Of a DNA stretch of 37,576 bases, positions 25,787 through 33,840 are shown piece by piece (within the stretch, counting starts at the first letter, position 1; every line of letters starts with the position of its first letter). The notes beneath the pieces are model-generated. The model searched no databases. It was not told the DNA's origin and saw only the letters and a program-made list of their open reading frames with translations. Source of the stretch: Alphaproteobacteria bacterium (GTDB lineage Bacteria; Pseudomonadota; Alphaproteobacteria; Rhodospirillales; Magnetospirillaceae); assembly GCA_015232025.1 (NCBI GenBank), contig JADGAL010000003.1, positions 1-37,576 of the forward strand. The letters are read 5' to 3'. A program made the translations under genes and the position numbers.

Positions 25787-26275
25787 ATGAGCGGCGACGA
25801 ACCGGAATTCATCCAGCCCCCGAATACCTTGAAAAACAAGGTCAAGTACGGCCCCGACGGCGTCGATCTCGACATGCTGGAGAAGGCCGAGCAGATCATC
25901 GCCAATTTGCAGGGCAACTACCTGGAATGGGTTCAGGATGATCTGACCAAGCTGCAAGGCTTTTACGACAAGGCGCTGGCCACGCCCGAGGGCGAGCGCG
26001 CCAAAGTCTTCAAGGACTTGTTCGGCGTCGCCCATGACGTCAAGGGCCAGGGCGGAAGCTTCGGCTATCACCTGATGACGGCGATCGGCAATCAGCTTTG
26101 CCGGTTCCTCGAAGGCACCCAGAAGACGGGCGCGGCCGAGCTTGACGTCGTCAAGGTCCATCTCGACGCCATGCGTCTGGTGATCGGCCAGCGCATGGAG
26201 GGCGATGGCGGCAAGATGGGCGAGAATCTGCTGCGCGGCCTGCAAGCCGTGGTCGCCAAGGTCGCGCCCAAATAA
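25787..26275 (+). CDS. Stand-alone Hpt phosphotransfer protein
   Basis: A 162-residue helical protein. His83 in FGVAHDVKGQGGSFGYHLM matches the Hpt consensus HxxKG with a following glycine-rich turn and helix, so it should carry phosphate between receivers. There is no kinase or receiver domain. About 60 residues precede the active histidine. It follows two stand-alone receivers on the same strand, and the histidine kinase at 26965 is near; a kinase-receiver-Hpt-receiver relay is a reasonable inference. AGGAG at 25772-25776 supports the start. Confidence 0.88.
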   Translation: MSGDEPEFIQPPNTLKNKVKYGPDGVDLDMLEKAEQIIANLQGNYLEWVQDDLTKLQGFYDKALATPEGERAKVFKDLFGVAHDVKGQGGSFGYHLMTAIGNQLCRFLEGTQKTGAAELDVVKVHLDAMRLVIGQRMEGDGGKMGENLLRGLQAVVAKVAPK

Positions 26276-26276
26276 C

Positions 26277-26825
26277 TCAGGTCTCGGGGCCGAAGCACTG
26301 GCCGAAATCGGAGCAGTCGTCGCAGACCGGCGACTTGCAGATCGACAGGCCCTCCTGCTCGCACATGGTGCGGTAGAAGAACTTCTTCCACTTCATGTCG
26401 CGCGTGTTGCGCGCCGCCAGCGGCCCGAAATGGCGGCGCAGCAGGCGCGACAGATCGCCGCGCTCGGCCAATCCGAGATCCTGCCACAAATGACTGGGCT
26501 TCAGCGAGCGCCGCGCCACCATGGCGGCCAGCCAGCGCGATTCGTCGCTGTTCGGCCGGGTCGCGTGGTCTTCGAGCAGCCGACGCAGATCGGCCTCCTC
26601 GGGCGAATCCGGGCCGGCATCCAAGGCGCCGCCGAGCGCCAGCCAGTCCGCCTCGGGGAAGAAGGTCGCCACGAGTCGCGCCAGTTCGGCCGGCGACAGG
26701 CCGACCGCGTGCGGCAGCGGTCGCGGCGCCTCGGCGGCCCCGATGGACAGAACGCAGGCGAACACGTGGCGGTCGAAGGGATCGCCGCCGCCATTCGCGG
26801 CCATCAGGCGAGAGTGGATGGTCAA
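26277..26825 (-). CDS. nifQ: NifQ, molybdenum donor for nitrogenase FeMo-cofactor synthesis
   Basis: A 182-residue protein with the NifQ C-terminus: MKWKKFFYRTMCEQEGL, then C163-x4-C168-x2-C171-x5-C177 (SICKSPVC, DDC, SDFGQCFG), the cysteine motif that holds the Mo-Fe-S cluster. The helical region before it includes LWQDLGLAERGDLSRLLRRHF, also typical. NifQ supplies molybdenum to NifEN/NifH during FeMo-co assembly. No other nif gene is in the window. The start is uncertain: TTG at 26825 gives the full reading frame, while the ATG at 26804 (residue 8) lacks a ribosome binding site. I found neither a -24/-12 sigma-54 promoter nor a TGT-N10-ACA NifA site in the 139 bases upstream. Confidence 0.93.
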   Translation of the reverse strand: MTIHSRLMAANGGGDPFDRHVFACVLSIGAAEAPRPLPHAVGLSPAELARLVATFFPEADWLALGGALDAGPDSPEEADLRRLLEDHATRPNSDESRWLAAMVARRSLKPSHLWQDLGLAERGDLSRLLRRHFGPLAARNTRDMKWKKFFYRTMCEQEGLSICKSPVCDDCSDFGQCFGPET

Positions 26826-26964
26826 GGCCCGCGGTTCCCGAATCGTGGCGTCGAACGCTCTCCTAACACATCGCCGGCATGCGCGTCATTGTCCTTGGTC
26901 GGCGCTTTACCCTTCGGCGCGAAAGGCGCAAAATGACATTCAACGAGGCATTTATGGGCAATCC

Positions 26965-28533
26965 ATGACGGATCTGCGCGTCCCCCGCAGGATTGAAGTC
27001 ATCGGTGACATGGGTTTGGCGCTGGCGGTGTCGGTGGCCCTCGTGTTCTCGGCGATGGCCGGACTGGTCACCTTCCATACGCTGGCGGAGTTGTTCACCG
27101 TGGTGGTCGCCTTCGCGATCTACGGCGTCGCGTGGCATGCGCGGCGCGTGGCGTCGGACGATTATCTGCTGGTCGTGGGCATCGGCTATCTGGCGGTGGC
27201 GGTGTTCGACACCGTCCATGCGGTGGCGATCGAGGGCGCGATCGAGGACCCCACCAATCTGGCGACCCAGCTTTGGGTGACGGCGCGGACGATCGAGGCG
27301 GGATTCCTGCTCGGCGGATTGTTCGTGATGGGCCGGCGGCCCGACGTGGCGACCATCAATCTATTGGTGCTGCTGGCCACCGCCCTGGTGTTGTCGCTGC
27401 TGGCCGCCGGCTGGTTTCCCGACATGTGGACCCCGCAAGGCGGGGCGACGCTGGTTCAGCGGGTGGCCGAGGGCGCCATCGCCTGCGCGCTGCTGCTGAC
27501 GGCGGCGCTGACCTGGGCGTGGCGGGCGCGGTTCGCCAAGACGACGCTGGCCCTGATGATCGCCGCGCTGCTCCTCAAGGCGGCCAGCGAGGCGGTGTTC
27601 AGCGTCCACGGCATCGTCGACAACGCGATCAACGGGATCGGCCACGTCCTGAAGGTCGCCTCGTACTATTTGATCTACCGCGCCATGATGCTGGCCTGCC
27701 TGGAACGTCCCTACGAGACGATGTTCCGCGAATTGGCCGAGGCGCACGACCGGCTCGAGGCCATGGTCGCCCAGCGCACCGCCCAGTTGACCGGGCTGGT
27801 CTCCGAGCTTGAGCGATCGAACGAGGAGTTGGAGCACTTCGCCTACACCGCCTCGCACGACCTGCAAGAGCCGTTGCGGATGGTGACCAGCTACACGCAG
27901 CTTTTGCGCCGGCGCTACGAGGGCCGCTTCGACGCCGAGGCGGACGAATTCATCGGCTTCGTGGTCGAAGGCTCGACCCGCATGCAGCGGATGATCCACG
28001 ACCTGCTCGCCTATTCGCGGGTGAACCGCGAAGGGCGGCCGTTCACGTCGTTCCAGGCGAGCGAAGCGCTCGAGGCCGCCACCTACAACCTGACCGGCGC
28101 CATCGAGGACAGCCACGGCAAGATCGAGGCGCCCGAACCCTTGCCCGAACTGCTGGGCGACAGCGGCCAGATCGAGCGGCTGCTGCAAAACCTGATCGGC
28201 AACGCGCTGAAATACCGCCGCCCCGACGTTGCGCCGCGGATCACCGTCGCCGCGTGCGACGAGGGGGACCACTGGCACTTCCGGGTCGCCGACAACGGCA
28301 TCGGGATCGAGCCCCGCTATTGGGATCGCATTTTCATGATCTTCCAGCGCCTTCACACGCGCCGCGAATACCAGGGCACCGGCGTGGGCCTCGCTTTGTG
28401 CAAACGCATCGTCGAGCGCCATGGCGGACGCATATGGGTGGACTCGGCGCCGTCCGAGGGCAGCACCTTCCACTTCACGCTCGCCAAGCGCCCGCCCGAG
28501 CCGATCCGCCTGACCGAGCCGGCGCCCGCCTGA
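26965..28533 (+). CDS. MASE3-type membrane sensor histidine kinase
   Basis: A 522-residue kinase. The N-terminal half (about 10-245) has seven or so membrane helices with a sequence resembling the MASE3 sensor (YLAVAVFDTVHAVA, WVTARTIEAGFLL, HVLKVASYYLIYRAMM). A coiled linker (about 255-290) leads to HisKA with phospho-accepting His298 in HFAYTASHDLQEPLRMV, then HATPase (about 385-510): N box LLQNLIGNALKYRRPD, G1 DNGIGIEPRYWDRIF, G2 GTGVGLALCKRIVERHGG. The kinase part is of the phytochrome-like type. No receiver is attached, so its partner is probably encoded nearby, perhaps the receiver proteins at 24568 and 25158. The stop TGA is the first three bases of repeat copy D. Confidence 0.92.
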   Translation: MTDLRVPRRIEVIGDMGLALAVSVALVFSAMAGLVTFHTLAELFTVVVAFAIYGVAWHARRVASDDYLLVVGIGYLAVAVFDTVHAVAIEGAIEDPTNLATQLWVTARTIEAGFLLGGLFVMGRRPDVATINLLVLLATALVLSLLAAGWFPDMWTPQGGATLVQRVAEGAIACALLLTAALTWAWRARFAKTTLALMIAALLLKAASEAVFSVHGIVDNAINGIGHVLKVASYYLIYRAMMLACLERPYETMFRELAEAHDRLEAMVAQRTAQLTGLVSELERSNEELEHFAYTASHDLQEPLRMVTSYTQLLRRRYEGRFDAEADEFIGFVVEGSTRMQRMIHDLLAYSRVNREGRPFTSFQASEALEAATYNLTGAIEDSHGKIEAPEPLPELLGDSGQIERLLQNLIGNALKYRRPDVAPRITVAACDEGDHWHFRVADNGIGIEPRYWDRIFMIFQRLHTRREYQGTGVGLALCKRIVERHGGRIWVDSAPSEGSTFHFTLAKRPPEPIRLTEPAPA

Positions 28534-28686
28534 TACCGGCGAGCCATTTGCTTGACCCACCTAGTGGAAAACAGGTGTGGAAACACCAAGGACACCAAGG
28601 ACACGAAGCGGGCGGCGAATTGCCCGTACACTTTCGGTCCCTTGGTGACTCTTGGTGTCCTTTGTGCCTTGGTGGTGAACCTTTTT
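28531..28686. repeat. Dispersed ACCAAG/CTTGGT repeat, long form (copy D)
   Basis: Begins TGATACCGGCGAGCCATT at the kinase stop codon. Left arm 28584-28608 (CACCAAGGACACCAAGGACA) is inverted relative to the right arm 28641-28680, which ends GGTGGTGAACC followed by five T. The last part could act as a bidirectional terminator between the convergent kinase and grxD genes. Confidence 0.9.
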
Positions 28687-28732
28687 CCCGCCGCTGGGTC
28701 GGTTCATTGGCTCGCCCGCCTGACAGGCGGGG

Positions 28733-29065
28733 TCAGGCCCCCATCACGCCCTTGTCGCGCAGCATGGTCTGAAGCTCGCCCGACGCGGCCATCTCGCGCA
28801 CGATGTCGCAGCCGCCGACGAACTCGCCCTTGACGTAAAGCTGCGGGATGGTCGGCCAGTTGGTGAACTGCTTGATGCCTTCGCGCAGCGAGGGGTCGAC
28901 GGTGACGTCGATGCCCTTGAACTTCACGCCCAGATCCGACAGCACCTGAACCACGGCGGCCGAGAAGCCGCACTGCGGAAACATCGGCGTGCCCTTCATG
29001 TACAGGACGACGGGGTTCTCGGTGATTTCCTGGGTGATGCGATCGTTAACGGTGGTGCCGGTCAT
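28733..29065 (-). CDS. grxD: Monothiol glutaredoxin, Grx4/GrxD type
   Basis: A 110-residue monothiol glutaredoxin with the CGFS active site at 32-35 ([14 protein letters not shown]), the preceding YMKGTP, and the glutathione-binding [23 protein letters not shown] glutaredoxins bind a [2Fe-2S] cluster with glutathione and pass it to targets, commonly paired with BolA. bolA lies immediately upstream on the same strand. Start at 29065 chosen because AGGGA precedes it and the family starts there; a longer frame to 29107 has no family sequence. Confidence 0.96.
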   Translation of the reverse strand: MTGTTVNDRITQEITENPVVLYMKGTPMFPQCGFSAAVVQVLSDLGVKFKGIDVTVDPSLREGIKQFTNWPTIPQLYVKGEFVGGCDIVREMAASGELQTMLRDKGVMGA

Positions 29066-29094
29066 GTGATCATCCCTGCTGGTCGCGCCAAACG

Positions 29095-29120
29095 CCCCCG
29101 TCCGCATCGCCGGTCGGGGG
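29095..29120. promoter_or_regulatory. Strong hairpin between bolA and grxD
   Basis: CCCCCGTCCG (29095-29104) pairs with CGGTCGGGGG (29111-29120) with one T-T mismatch and a six-base loop. There is no T run on the minus strand, so it is more likely an mRNA-processing or attenuating hairpin than a full terminator. Confidence 0.4.
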
Positions 29121-29155
29121 TTGCCCTTTGGATATGGCCCCTTGGGCCGGCCTCG

Positions 29156-29410
29156 TCAACCGCGGCCGTAGGGCTCCTGTCCGGGCACCGCGGTTTGCAA
29201 AGCCAGGGCGTGCAGATCGCCGCCCATTTTGCCGGCCAACGCCCCATAGACCAGTTGGTGCTGCCGGACCCGGCTCAAGCCCCGGAACGCCTCGGACACC
29301 ACCAGGGCGGCGTAATGATCCCCATCGCCGCGCAAATCCTCGATCGTCACCTGGGCGTCGGGGATGCCTTGCTTGATCAAAGCCTCGATGTCGCGCGCTT
29401 CCATGGCCAT
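29156..29410 (-). CDS. BolA-family protein
   Basis: An 84-residue BolA protein, partner of CGFS glutaredoxins in iron-sulfur cluster handling. It shows the class II KH-like fold elements: [33 protein letters not shown] and [27 protein letters not shown], including the C-terminal histidine (67) proposed as a cluster ligand. The sequence is closer to the short BolA2/IbaG-like forms than to stress-induced BolA. Start at 29410 with GGAGGG; an ATG two codons downstream is an alternative. grxD follows in the same direction after 90 bases. Confidence 0.94.
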   Translation of the reverse strand: MAMEARDIEALIKQGIPDAQVTIEDLRGDGDHYAALVVSEAFRGLSRVRQHQLVYGALAGKMGGDLHALALQTAVPGQEPYGRG

Positions 29411-29464
29411 GGCGAACCCTCCATCCCGCAAAGGCGCCACCTTACGCCCGGCCCAGCCGCCGGA

Positions 29465-30511
29465 TCAAGACCGCGGCAGCTTGGCCGCGATGCCGTTCCA
29501 CAAGGCCCGGTAGGCGTCGAACACGGCGCTGGGGCAGGCTCGCATGAAGTCCAGCTTGGCCGAGGACGGCACGATGATCTCGGGCGCCGACTTCATCGCC
29601 GCGTCGAGATGGGCGTCGCTGCCGCGCACCGCGTTGGCATAGCCCGAATAATTGCTTTGCATCGCGGCGTTCTCGGGCCGCAGGGCGAAGGACAGGAACG
29701 ACAGGGCGTTGGCCCGGTTGGGGGCGCCGACCGGCACCACCATGACATCGGACCAGACCGTGACGCCTTCGCGCGGGAAGGCGTAAGCCAAGCTGGGCCG
29801 CCGGGCGCGCGCCATCATCGCGTCGCCGTTCCAGGCCATATGGACGACCGCGTCGCTTTTCACCAGATGCTCGACCGGATCGTTTCCGTCGCTCACCACC
29901 ATCCGTCCGGCCAGCTTGCCGAAAAGCGCGCGCACCTTGTCCAGATCGGCCTTGGCGCGGGTGCAGGCCGGCAGGCCGAGATGACGCAGCGCCATGGTCA
30001 CCACCTCGTCGCCCTCGGCCAGCATGCCGATCTTGCCCTTCAGGCCGGCGGGCGGGTCGAACAGGACGGCCAGGGTGTCGATGTCGCCTTGCCAGCGCGC
30101 CCGGTCGACCACGAACGAGGTGGTTCCCCAATGCCAGGGTTGCGAATATTCGTCACCCGGATCGTAGTGCTGATGGCGCCAGATATCCTCGATATTGTCG
30201 TAGCCGGGCAGGGCGAAGGCGTCGATGCGCTGGATCAGCTTTTCCGCGATCAGACGCGGTACGGCGGACTGCGCGGGCACCACCAGGTCGTAGCCCGACG
30301 TGCCGTCGCGCAGCTTCTCGTACAACTCGTCATAGGTGCCATAGGTGTCGACCGACACCTCGACGCCGGTTTCGCGCTGGAACGCCTCGATCAGCGCCGG
30401 GGCGGTGTATTCGTCCCAATTGAAGATGCGCAGCTTGCCCGCCGCGCGCGCGTCGCCCGCCGCCAGCATGGCCAGCGCCCCGGCCATCAGGATCGCCCAC
30501 GCCGCCTTCAT
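29465..30511 (-). CDS. Periplasmic spermidine/putrescine-type solute-binding protein (PotD/PotF-like)
   Basis: A 348-residue protein with a signal peptide (about 1-23, ending in GDARA) and a PotD/PotF-type opening [33 protein letters not shown] and [15 protein letters not shown], then [13 protein letters not shown] and [13 protein letters not shown], typical of polyamine-binding proteins of ABC importers. No permease or ATPase genes are adjacent, so the transporter partners must lie elsewhere or it acts as an orphan receptor. Start at 30511 after a run of G (GGGGGGGGGC) serving as the ribosome binding site. The bolA gene starts 54 bases downstream, so read-through is possible. Confidence 0.92.
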   Translation of the reverse strand: MKAAWAILMAGALAMLAAGDARAAGKLRIFNWDEYTAPALIEAFQRETGVEVSVDTYGTYDELYEKLRDGTSGYDLVVPAQSAVPRLIAEKLIQRIDAFALPGYDNIEDIWRHQHYDPGDEYSQPWHWGTTSFVVDRARWQGDIDTLAVLFDPPAGLKGKIGMLAEGDEVVTMALRHLGLPACTRAKADLDKVRALFGKLAGRMVVSDGNDPVEHLVKSDAVVHMAWNGDAMMARARRPSLAYAFPREGVTVWSDVMVVPVGAPNRANALSFLSFALRPENAAMQSNYSGYANAVRGSDAHLDAAMKSAPEIIVPSSAKLDFMRACPSAVFDAYRALWNGIAAKLPRS

Positions 30512-30585
30512 GCCGCCCCCCCCCTTGATCGTGGCGGGCCAGTATCGACGCAACCGAAGGTTCTGTCCAGCCCGTCAAAGCGGCC

Positions 30586-30613
30586 TCGACAACGCGCGGC
30601 CAGTGGCTATGAT
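30586..30613 (+). promoter_or_regulatory. Likely sigma-70-type promoter of the hybrid kinase
   Basis: TCGACA (30586-30591) and TATGAT (30608-30613), each matching consensus at five of six positions, are 16 bases apart. They lie about 31 bases before the TTG start. Confidence 0.5.
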
Positions 30614-30643
30614 GAGGCGGGCGCGGAACCAGGGGAGTCCCGA

Positions 30644-33600
30644 TTGCACCAACCCGCGAGGCCGACCGAGGCCGCCGCGAAGCCGGCCGGAGGGGCGCCC
30701 CAAGGCGCGCCCTCGTTCGGAATTCGGGCCAAACTGTTCATCGCGATCGGGGCGGTCGCCCTGATGACGCTGTCCGCCGCCGGGGCCGGCTGGTACTCGT
30801 TCAACGAGATCGGCCGCCTGCTGACCGGGCTGACCCGCGACAGCATGCCGTCGGTGGCCAGCGCGCTGAAGCTGTCCGAGGCCAGCGGCCGTCTGGCCGC
30901 CGCCGCGCCGATCCTCGACGCCGCCCAGAACCACGTCCAGCGCCAGAACGTGTTCATCGCCCTGCGCCAGCAGACCGGCCGCCTGCAAGGGCTGATCGAG
31001 GATCTGTCGCGCACCAGCGTGGCGGCCGAGCGGGTCGCCGAGTTGCGCGCCATCGTCGCGGCGATGTCGGAAAACCTCGACAAGGAGAACGTGCTGGTCG
31101 AACGGCGCATCGACCTGGGCGAGCGCGGCCGCGAGGCGCGAGCCCGTCTGGTCCGCATGCACGGCTTGTTCCGCCAGGGTCTCGAACCCGTGCGATCGTC
31201 CGGCGACATGCGGATGCAGGCCGCCGTGAACGAGACGCTGGCCACCGGCAATCTGCTGGTCGGCCATTTGAACGAGGTGGTCGGCGCCGACGACCCCCAA
31301 CGCCTGGAAGCGGTGCGAACGTCGTTCGCCGAGGCGGCGATGCGGTTGCGCCGCCTGCTCGAACGGGTGCCGGCCCGCGAGCCCGACCCGCGCGCCGCCG
31401 GCGAAGCGATCATCGGCCTGGGCGGCGGCCAAGGCAGCGTCTTCGAGCTGCGCACCCGCGAGATCGAGGCGTCGGTCGAGATCGCCGCGCTGTCGCGCCA
31501 GAACCGCGAATTGTCGGCCCGCATGTCGGCCAGCGTCGGCCGCATGGTCGCCCAGGCCGAGCGCGAGGCGGCGGCCTCGACCGAAGAGGCCGAGACGGCG
31601 CTGGAGACCGGCAGCGTCACGCTGCTCGCCCTGGCGGCGGCCATCGTGCTGGGGCCGGTGCTGCTGATCCATCTGCATATCGGGCGCAACCTCGTGGCGC
31701 GGCTGTCCGGGCTGGCCGCCTCGACCCGGCTGATCGCTTCGGGCGACCTGGACGCGCCGATCCCGCGCAGCGGCGACGACGAGATCACCGGGATGGCCGA
31801 CGCCCTGGTGGTGTTCCGCGACGCCGCCCTGGCCCTGCGCCGCGGCGAGGAGCGTCTGCGCGGCATCCTCGCGGCGGCGCCCTTTCCGATCGTGGTGGCC
31901 CGGCTGGCGGACGGGGCGATCGTCTATTACAACGACGAGCTGGTCGAACTGCTGGAACTGGGCGGGGTCGATCCGGCCGGCGTGCGGATGCGCGATTTCT
32001 ATGTCGACCGGGCCGACCGCGAGGCGATCATCCAGGCGGTGCGCCGCGACGGCGAGATCGACGACTACGAAGTCTGCCTGCGCACCCGCGGCGGCAAGGA
32101 GATCTGGGCGCTGATCTCGTCGGTGCTGATGGTCCACGACGGCGAGCAGGCGATTTTCAGCGCCGTCAAGGACATCACCGAGCGCAAGCGCTTCGAGGCC
32201 GAGTTGACCAAGGCCAAGGAGTCGGCCGAGGGCGCCAGCCGGGTGAAGTCGGAATTCCTGGCGGTGATGAGCCACGAAATCCGCACGCCGATGAACGGCA
32301 TCCTGGGCATGACGCAATTGATCCTGGACACGGATCTCGACGCCCAGCAGCGCGAGTACCTGGAAACCGTGGCGCATTCGGGCGAGGCGCTGCTGACCAT
32401 TCTCAACGACGTGCTGGAATTCTCGAAGCTCGAGGCCGGCAAGGTCGAGTTCGAGGCGATCATCTTCGACGTGGTGCGGACCGTGGAAAGCGTGGTGGCG
32501 CTGATGTCGTCGCGCGCCCAGGAAGGCCACATCGATCTGGAGGTCGAAGCGGCGCCCGACGTGCCGCGCCTCGTGTCGGGCGACGCCGCGCGGCTGCGCC
32601 AGGTGCTGCTCAACCTGATCGGCAACGCGATCAAATTCACCGAAAAGGGCGGCGTGCGGGTGGCGCTGTCGGTCGAGGCGGCGTCGGGCGACACGGTGCG
32701 CATCCGCTTCGCCGTCGAGGATACCGGCATCGGCATCCCGGCCGAGGCCCAGACGCGGCTGTTCACCTCGTTCAGCCAAGCGGATTCGTCGATCTCGCGG
32801 CGGTTCGGCGGCACCGGGCTGGGGCTCGCCATCTGCAAGAAGATCGTCGAGATGCAGCATGGCCGCATCGGGGTGGACAGCCAGGTCGGCCGGGGCAGCA
32901 CCTTCTGGTTCACGCTGGCCTTCGGACTGGGCCGCGAGATGTCGGTCGCCACCGCCGCCGACGCGCCGGTCAACCTGCCGCCGCTCGACATCCTGCTGGC
33001 CGAGGACAACCCGGTGAACCAGCGCGTCGCCACCGGCATGCTGCGCAAGCGCGGCCATTCCGTCACGGTGGCCGAGAATGGTCGCGCGGCCCTCGACCTG
33101 GTCGCGCAACGCCGGTTCGACGTGGTGTTGATGGACGTGCAGATGCCCGAAATGGACGGGTTGCAGGCGACCCGCGCGATCCGCGCCCTGCCGGGGCCGG
33201 AATCGCGGGTGCCGATCATCGCCGTCACGGCGGCCGCCTCGGAAGCCGACGCGGTCGCCTGTCTGGACGCCGGCATGAACGACTTCGTCTCGAAGCCGTT
33301 CAACACCGACCGGCTGCTCACCGTGATCGCCCAATGGGCGGCGCCCGACGAGCCGCGCGCCGAACGGCCGATCCCGCCCGCCTTCGATCCGCCCGCCTTC
33401 GATTCGCCCGCCTTCGATCCCGGCGGCATCGAAGCCCTGGCCGCCGATCTGGGGCGGGATTCGATGATCGAACTGCTGGGCGAGTTCGTCGATGGCGGCG
33501 AGGATCTGGTGGCCGGCATCGCGGTCGGGGCGGGCGGCGGCGACCCGCGGGACTGGGAGCGGGCGGCGCATGGCCTGAAGAGCGCGGCCGAGACGGTCGG

Positions 33601-33751
33601 CTTGTTGCGCCTGTCGGCCCAGTGCCTGGAGATCGAGCGGGCCTGCAAGGTCGGCGACCACGCGCGGGCCGGCGAACTCTCGCGGGCGGTGCCTCACCTG
33701 TGGGACGAGGCGAAACGCCTTCTGGCCGGCGTTTCGCCGCCACCGGGCTAA
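30644..33751 (+). CDS. Hybrid histidine kinase: periplasmic sensor, HAMP, PAS, HisKA, HATPase, REC, Hpt
   Basis: A 1035-residue three-step phosphorelay kinase with TorS-like architecture. Membrane helices near 30-50 and 325-345 bound a helical periplasmic sensor, followed by HAMP (about 345-395), PAS (about 405-520), HisKA with His544 in [14 protein letters not shown], HATPase (about 640-760; [30 protein letters not shown]), a receiver with Asp831 in [13 protein letters not shown], and an Hpt domain with His976 in [13 protein letters not shown]. The final receiver partner is not in the window. The TTG start is chosen from AGGGGAG seven bases upstream; open frame extends far upstream but through genes on the other strand. 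The linker before Hpt contains three PPAFD-type repeats. Confidence 0.92.
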   Translation: MHQPARPTEAAAKPAGGAPQGAPSFGIRAKLFIAIGAVALMTLSAAGAGWYSFNEIGRLLTGLTRDSMPSVASALKLSEASGRLAAAAPILDAAQNHVQRQNVFIALRQQTGRLQGLIEDLSRTSVAAERVAELRAIVAAMSENLDKENVLVERRIDLGERGREARARLVRMHGLFRQGLEPVRSSGDMRMQAAVNETLATGNLLVGHLNEVVGADDPQRLEAVRTSFAEAAMRLRRLLERVPAREPDPRAAGEAIIGLGGGQGSVFELRTREIEASVEIAALSRQNRELSARMSASVGRMVAQAEREAAASTEEAETALETGSVTLLALAAAIVLGPVLLIHLHIGRNLVARLSGLAASTRLIASGDLDAPIPRSGDDEITGMADALVVFRDAALALRRGEERLRGILAAAPFPIVVARLADGAIVYYNDELVELLELGGVDPAGVRMRDFYVDRADREAIIQAVRRDGEIDDYEVCLRTRGGKEIWALISSVLMVHDGEQAIFSAVKDITERKRFEAELTKAKESAEGASRVKSEFLAVMSHEIRTPMNGILGMTQLILDTDLDAQQREYLETVAHSGEALLTILNDVLEFSKLEAGKVEFEAIIFDVVRTVESVVALMSSRAQEGHIDLEVEAAPDVPRLVSGDAARLRQVLLNLIGNAIKFTEKGGVRVALSVEAASGDTVRIRFAVEDTGIGIPAEAQTRLFTSFSQADSSISRRFGGTGLGLAICKKIVEMQHGRIGVDSQVGRGSTFWFTLAFGLGREMSVATAADAPVNLPPLDILLAEDNPVNQRVATGMLRKRGHSVTVAENGRAALDLVAQRRFDVVLMDVQMPEMDGLQATRAIRALPGPESRVPIIAVTAAASEADAVACLDAGMNDFVSKPFNTDRLLTVIAQWAAPDEPRAERPIPPAFDPPAFDSPAFDPGGIEALAADLGRDSMIELLGEFVDGGEDLVAGIAVGAGGGDPRDWERAAHGLKSAAETVGLLRLSAQCLEIERACKVGDHARAGELSRAVPHLWDEAKRLLAGVSPPPG
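33376..33420. repeat. Three 15-base tandem repeats in the REC-Hpt linker
   Basis: Units 33376-33390, 33391-33405 and 33406-33420 (GCCCGCCTTCGATYC) encode [15 protein letters not shown]. Units two and one differ by a single base. They lengthen a flexible linker between receiver and Hpt. Confidence 0.9.
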
Positions 33752-33840
33752 AAATGAGTTGTTCCCCGCTGGCCGGTATGGCAGCGTGAGCCGCAGAAAC
33801 GGGCGCTCCAGCCCGCGAGATTCTAGGGGAGGTGGATAAG

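Noticed and set aside
26826-26964. Sigma-54 promoter or NifA site for nifQ
   Set aside because: No TGGCAC-N5-TTGC or TGT-N10-ACA match on the minus strand of the gap.
28681-28732. Classic rho-independent terminator after the MASE3 kinase
   Set aside because: The T run follows repeat copy D, whose arms are far apart; a compact GC-rich stem directly before the T run is absent, so termination is only possible, not clear.
29066-30643. 526-codon N-terminal extension of the hybrid kinase
   Set aside because: It is antisense to bolA and the solute-binding protein gene. A ribosome binding site and promoter precede the TTG at 30644.
30575-33697. 1040-residue minus-strand open frame
   Set aside because: Shadow of the hybrid kinase, whose plus-strand frame has all catalytic motifs.
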